A stretch of 64,000 nt of DNA, taken from assembly GCF_000004195.4 (NCBI RefSeq), contig NC_030678.2, forward strand, positions 95,810,904 through 95,874,903, given 5' to 3'. Source of the stretch: Xenopus tropicalis. Lineage: Eukaryota; Chordata; Amphibia; Anura; Pipidae. Positions 58,367 to 64,000 of this stretch are shown one piece after another. Position 1 is the first letter of the stretch; the number at the start of each line of letters is the position of its first letter. The notes under the pieces are model-generated. The model saw nothing but the letters and a program-made list of their open reading frames with translations. It was not told the DNA's origin and searched no databases. The position numbers and the translations under genes are program-made.

Positions 58367-61300
58367 TACACTGTAATGGACACAATTAAGTGCTCAGCTG
58401 CAATAATAGGAATAAATGTGGCAATCTGAAGTTTGTGCACTGCATTCGTAAGGGCAAAATGAACCATAACATATCCTAACCACAAAACATTTTACAAAAC
58501 AGCAATAACAATTACCCAAAAAGCAATGATCATGTAAAACAACCTGCCATTTTGCTGGCAAAACTGGAAAGCAACAAAGTCTTGGGGCTCTTGTGTTCTG
58601 AAGAGCTTACAGGGAGTAAGACATAATAAGCTGGGGTTGATCTGTGTGGTAGTAGAGATTCTGTGAGTCTAGACAGTGGGAGTTTGTAGCGAAAATCTTT
58701 AACTAGGAAAATAAGGGCATTATGAAAGGTCAGCAACTGGTAAGGGATAAGGTTGTTTCTTAGATGAAAAAGTGAATGCAAGAGAATTTGGTTGTCTCAA
58801 GTGCAAGGAAGGGTCACATATGGGAAATATTACTAAACTGAGAGAAATGGTTGGTATCAGCATTGATTGTTATTTCAGGGATGAGAGCAGATGAAGAAAC
58901 TGAAGGGTTATTAGTTTGGCTTTGTCCATGTTGAGTTTTAGGCAAGGAAAATATACACAAGAGCTTACAGAAAGGGCAATTCTTGGGAGAAAAGATAGAT
59001 TTGAGCATCATGCACACAAATGATACTGTAAACCAAAGCTTCTGATCAGCTGACCAAGATAGATTGAACATTGTACAACAGCCACACCAGCCTCAATAGT
59101 TGTGAATCAAAATAATGATAAGAATAAGATGCTCTGCGTTTCTACAGCAATATCTCAGTATCACCTTTAAAAAAAGCTTTCTGGCAATAATGTATATAGG
59201 AAAGGATCCAATAAGTTGAAGCAGAGATACAAACAGTACCTCAGTATAATGGGTGTTTGCCCCACACCCAAGCCGTAATTTCTGCGATGGCTGCAGAAGT
59301 GTTGTTAAATTCTTTGCAATTTGTTGGTGCCTATGCTGTGGTCACCCCTCAGTAAATGAGCCAGTCAACCTTCCACTGTATATAAAAGCCTGCTGAGCAA
59401 TTATAAAAATAAGCATGACATTATCTGCATTTACTGTATAACTGCAGGGAATTCCCATCCACACTAACTAGGAGGCTAGGATTGGAAAGGAGGCATGCTG
59501 TTAGGCAAAATCAGACACAAAAGCATGCTGAATTATAAAGGCAACAATTGTCTTATGAAGCAGCTACTAGCAGGCATCATTGCAAAAGGAATATATAAGC
59601 AGTATTGTATTTCTGATTACTGTAAAATATAACAATATTTGAAGTCTCTGCTGTGTTCCACGTCCATTTGTATTAGACCCACTTAATTTATGGAGCCTCT
59701 AACCTTCAATCCATGAACACTTTAAAATAAATCTTTTAATTACACAGTGACTACAATACAAACTTTCTATTTAAAAAATATGTTAGTGGTTTGGAAATAA
59801 ACTCAAAAGTAACTGGTACACACAGTGAACAAGCATGCCATATAAGAATTATTGACTGATGCCTTTAAGTGGCAAACAGTGTATTACTACTATATATAGA
59901 TGGATGTAAGGGTTATTGATGTATCAATGCCAAACATATAGCAGCTCATCATTTGTTTCAGAGGGAAAAAAGGTTATGGGTGAGTGTGCCAAATGCATTA
60001 ACAAAGCCATCTCAATCCCTCTTTTACATTGCTCTTTCACCAGGCTTTAAAGATCACAGAACAGTAGTCCATTATGCATTTTAATGAGAAAAGAGTATAA
60101 TGCATCAATAAACGTGCAAATGCTGTCTATTGCATTGCTCCTTCAGTAGCATTTTAAGCCTCCCCCACCTCAGCCTTAGTTTTCATCCCAATTCTCTAGC
60201 ACTATGCATATATTGTGACTTCTTTATGTCATACATGGGACTTCGCTTTCTTGTGCGTTAAGATATAGACATACTTAAACTCATAGACAACATATATATA
60301 CATATACGCACACACACCAATGGCCTATGGATAAAACATATGCTGCTTTACACTTTTGAAGTAAAACATAGCATTTTGTGACACTGCCCTTTAATGTTGT
60401 GAAAAGTTAAAAATAGTGACCATATGACAAACTTGCGATAAAACACATCTGGCTGGGCAGCCCTTGCTTGAGGGATTGACACCTGTTACACTGCTAGATG
60501 TTCTTTACAAGTCCCCGCACTTAAGGAACAAAACACCAGCTGGCCCTGTTAAAACCACCTTAATTAACTTTAATGCTCTCAATTAAGGTGACTAAAAATA
60601 AATATTAGACTATGCACATTAGAGCTTAATTTCAGGCACTAGAATAATAAACAAATGCATTCACATATAATGTACACTTCAACTGCAGTTCAACATTCTC
60701 TCTACAAGTAAACATTTATGTGTGCTTCAACAGAAGCCAGAGTGAGCTTGTAATTAGTGCTAAAGCCATAGTAAATTAGGCTTGTATCATTATTAGCTCC
60801 CACTGTAAGATAATTTTCTCTGTGCAACACTTTACAACAAGGTCAGTAAAATTCCATAGAGAATACGTGGATTCACATTAGGTACACATCTATTGCTCAA
60901 CAATTGCCAATCAGTGATGAATTTAATAACTATTGCATAACAACTGCTTTAAATTATGGGTTATCCTAAAGCAGGCTTGTCCAATTTGTGTTCCCTAACA
61001 TACTAACTCCACTGAAATTGTTATAGTTCTACACCAGCCTAAGGAAGCAAGGTGTTTATTACTATACAGTAGGACCTATTTTTTTTACCACAATCATTAC
61101 TATTACTTAGAGTGAAAATGGCTGAAAGGTTTTACTGAGTATTGAACATTTAAGTGAAAACAAACTATCACCTTATGCCTGTAGATTGCCAATACTCCTA
61201 AGCAGTAAATCTGCTTTCATGCTAAAATCTGGATCCAATTGAATTTATTGATGCTTATGTAGAGACCTGGTGCTTGTACCGTGTTATCTATAAAGCTTTG

Positions 61301-61970
61301 CAATAAATGTCAAGCAATTACTGAGTGCAATTTCTCAAGATGCTTGATTATCCTTGACCGATGGTTTCAGAAACAATGGCACTGTTGTTTCCATACCATC
61401 GACTTCATTAAACAAAGAGCCTGCCAGTATACATACATTAGGCTTCCGCCATATAAATCTGAGGGCATGTATAGCTTTTCAATAGATATAAACTTGTAGT
61501 ATTAGAAATATCTAATTCATAGATTTCTTTTGGAATCATAATGTAAGGGGTACTAAAATAAAAGTCATCAAGTTTGCCATTAAACATGTGACCAGTAAAT
61601 GCTACTTTTTATTGGTTGACATGGGTTACAAACTTTCTGAAATTTCTGACCATTCTGGTGTCAGCTATCAGCAGCAGCTTGCTGGTGTGCAAGATCCCGT
61701 GGATGTCCATGTACCAGTGTATTTTGACATGGAGAATTGAAACATTCCAATTATCTGCATGGTGATCTTAATTTATCTGATAACACCATAAATTAGTCAT
61801 GCATTCCATGTGGTCATGAGGAAACAAAGTGACATCATTATTTCTTTCCAATGGGCAGCTTTCAGTGTATAATGTTATTTTTTTTTCCTTAACCAGCTGC
61901 AAACATTAGAAATAATAATGTATAATTGATTTATTGATGCTTAAATTCACTGCAGGGAAAGAACATAATG
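58367..61970. other. No gene seen; unique DNA with possible conserved non-coding blocks
   Basis: Two stretches stand out as non-repetitive, with dense homeodomain-like sites: 60000-60200 (ATTATGCATTTTAATGAG; TGCATTGCTCC) and 60440-60860 (ACCTTAATTAACTTTAATGC, CTCAATTAAGGTG, TTGTAATTAGTGC). Otherwise AT-rich. A small ACCAAT-arm repeat fragment lies at about 61570-61640. Confidence 0.35.
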
Positions 61971-61974
61971 ATAA

Positions 61975-62188
61975 CAGGTAGGAGGTCTATTATCCAGAAT
62001 GTTCTAAAATATGGCAATGCCTTTTCCCATAGTGTCCTAACAAAAAATTCAAAATTTTTGACGTAATGTAGCTAGCATACTTTTTATGTCTAATGTGTTT
62101 AGCAGCTTGAAGGCAATGTGCTTCAAATTTTGGAAAAACCTATTATCCAGAAAATCCCCAGGTCCAAAGCATTCAGAATAATAGATTC
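61975..62188. mobile_element. Fold-back derivative of the CAGGTATGGGACC family
   Basis: AGGTCTATTATCCAGAATG at the left and AACCTATTATCCAGAAAATC, CCCAGGTCCAAAGCATTC at the right both correspond to the family's left end, the second one inverted. The normal right end is absent. Confidence 0.55.
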
Positions 62189-62649
62189 CATGTGCTTAAT
62201 ATCAGAAAGAAAACACTAGGTATGGCACTCACAAAAGAGTACCCTGGTCACCACCTCAACAAGGTTACAGAAGGAAAAGTAATATATCAGTGATTTCAGA
62301 GTAACAGCAAGTCCCTAATGCATCATTTTAATGACATTAACTGCTACTGTTAACTTCTCCATCATTGATCCGCCTGGCAATGGGCTAAGAATAACCTATG
62401 TGCCAGGAAATGATAAAGGTGTCTTTTTTTAAATAAAATCACTCCTGCCACTTTTTATTTAAGAAAGAAGAGAAGAGAAAATGCAAACACTCATTTTAGC
62501 TTATACAATTCTCAACTGTTTCTCCAGCTTGTACCAGCATTGAGAATAAAGAAAAGTAAAGAGTAAATGAATTAAGAAGGTAATTATGAATATTAAATGA
62601 GGTAAAGCCCAGATTAACTGGGACACTTAAAGAAAGTAACACAACATGG

Positions 62650-62857
62650 ACTTGGTATATCTATAAAGTAGATATAGGTAGGGGAAATGTTGATATTTGG
62701 GCTATCCAATTCTATATTTCTACACTGTGTATTCTTAATGGGAAATGAACATGAACATTTCCCATTAGGAATACACAGTGTAGAAATATAGAATTGGATA
62801 GCCCAAATATCAGAAAAAAAAATTATATATATATTAGACCAAGTCTGAGAATAAGGT
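62650..62857. repeat. Near-perfect hairpin, 56-bp stem, 8-nt loop
   Basis: Arms 62692-62747 and 62756-62811 pair with a single mismatch around AACATGAA. Weaker pairing continues outward to CTTGG (62651) and CCAAG (62852). It could be a very short fold-back transposon or a source of hairpin RNA. No family was recognised. Confidence 0.85.
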
Positions 62858-62923
62858 ATTTCTTACAGATGTGCAAATTTACGACACCAGGGCATAATAT
62901 AAAACACTGCAGCAGACATTTAA

Positions 62924-63380
62924 AGGACAATGAAATATAAATTAAAAGTAAATCTAAAGGCATTCTTTTTAAGTACTTACTGCATATCTAAATTCCCAGA
63001 TCCCTGCTTGCTTCTCTGAGATATGGTGCTTGAATCCTACAGCAGTGTGAAGACTACATTGACATCACTGAATTCATATTCTCTGAGCATGTGTGTAACT
63101 TGATCCTGTCTGCTGTTCTGAGCTACACATGCCCACCAGCCAATCAGAAGTGGATATGCCAGAGGGGAGGGGGGGAGGGAATGAAACACATGTGCAGTAT
63201 GAAGCAAGGAGGGAAAGGAAGGGAGAATACCTTTTTAGAGATGGCTGCCTGTTCTAGAAAATGTGAAGTAAGTGTGACTGAGTAAATATTTGATTAGGTG
63301 AGCCAAAGTGTGGCATTTTTACTAAACAATAGGAGGACTATTGGGCAGTATGCTTTTTATATTTTGACTTGCATTCTCCT
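62924..63380. mobile_element. T2-family MITE, diverged, 457 bp
   Basis: AGGACAATGAAATATAAATT at the left and GACTTGCATTCTCCT at the right are imperfectly inverted and flanked by TTAA (62920-62923, 63381-63384). The interior has CAGATCCCTGCTTGCTTCTC and CCAATCAGAAGTGG. No coding. Confidence 0.7.
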
Positions 63381-63384
63381 TTAA

Positions 63385-64000
63385 TGCTTATAGAATAGTG
63401 TGGGCTGGATTTACTCTAGTAAATCACAGCCACCAATCAGTTATCATTATAGCTGTACTAGGTTAGTTCAAGCAGTGTGCTGACAGATTACTGTGGATGA
63501 GTAGTCTTGGGCAAATATATTGCTTGTCAAGTATATATATATATACATATATAAAATATACATATTGCAATCTTTATAACTAAAGGTTCAGCTGATAACG
63601 CCATTTTATTCTGATAGGCTGAGTTGACCTTCTTCTCATTGGCTATAGACATAGATCAAGTTTTCATGAATCAATTATCATTTGCCATCCCAGATTATGG
63701 TTTTTGATACCTTTGATACTTTCTTAGCATCTCCCCAGTTGATGTATACATTAAGCTGACATCATAAATCTTAAATAAATCAGTACCAAAAACAAAACTG
63801 GTTATTAGCACTCCAAATCTGCACTAATATCACATTAAACCTTAAAAAAAAATTCTTAAATATACAAAGAGGGCATCTAAGAAATAAGAGTTGATCTTTA
63901 TTTCTTCCCCTACAGGAAGCAACTACTCAATAAGCAACAAGAGTGTTACATAGGCTGTTGCTTGTTATCACTGATCCCAGATAGTATTAAATACATTTCA
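63385..64000. other. No gene seen
   Basis: A short (TA)n run lies at about 63531-63560. The remainder is AT-rich unique DNA. Confidence 0.5.

Overview
This is vertebrate nuclear DNA, almost certainly from a Xenopus frog. The evidence is its transposon population: T2-family MITEs (TTAA target, ends AGGA...TCCT), a piggyBac/Uribo-type element beginning TTAA-CCCTTT-CCTGCCAAT, hAT-type MITEs beginning TAGTGATGAGC or CAGGGCC with 8-bp target duplications, a TA-flanked CAGGTATGGGACC family, CR1-type LINE tails and a sushi-type chromovirus. I found no convincing host protein-coding exon, rRNA or tRNA. The window reads as an intergenic or intronic AT-rich region filled with repeats.

Layout. 0-18 kb: unique AT-rich sequence broken by MITEs (372-848, 1193-1497, 1729-2417, 4192-4840, 8348-8445, 10393-10747, 12253-12383, 15081-15896 with a nested T2 MITE, 16077-16322, 17842-18241) and one palindromic repeat carrying a hammerhead-ribozyme-like core (7524-7807). 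18.4-27.0 kb: a piggyBac-type non-autonomous element containing about five ~390-bp tandem units, split by a complete 5482-bp LTR retrotransposon (20913-26394). 28-41 kb: a solo LTR, hAT and T2 MITEs, a 1.3-kb terminal-inverted-repeat element with a C-rich minisatellite, CR1 and L2-like 3' ends, and a second hammerhead-like palindrome (39175-39487). 41-51 kb: old MITE fragments and a 1.5-kb composite element with 38-bp tandem repeats. 51-64 kb: mostly unique AT-rich DNA with some stretches that look like conserved non-coding sequence, four further MITEs and one almost perfect 56-bp hairpin.

The only recognisable genes belong to the retrotransposon. gag (21526-22485) is intact. pol lies in the -1 frame behind a canonical GGGAAAC slippery site, 6 nt from a 7-bp stem. 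pol is broken twice: a frameshift in reverse transcriptase near 23307-23312 and an in-frame TGA at 24722-24724 in integrase. It still shows protease, RT, RNase H, integrase and a C-terminal chromodomain. The two 597-bp LTRs differ at only two positions that I can see, so the insertion is young. A 12-nt complementarity between the predicted RNA 5' end in the LTR and the first bases after the LTR suggests Tf1/sushi-style self-priming in place of a tRNA primer.

All coordinates and alignments were made by eye. Family names come from recalled terminal sequences, not from a database search.
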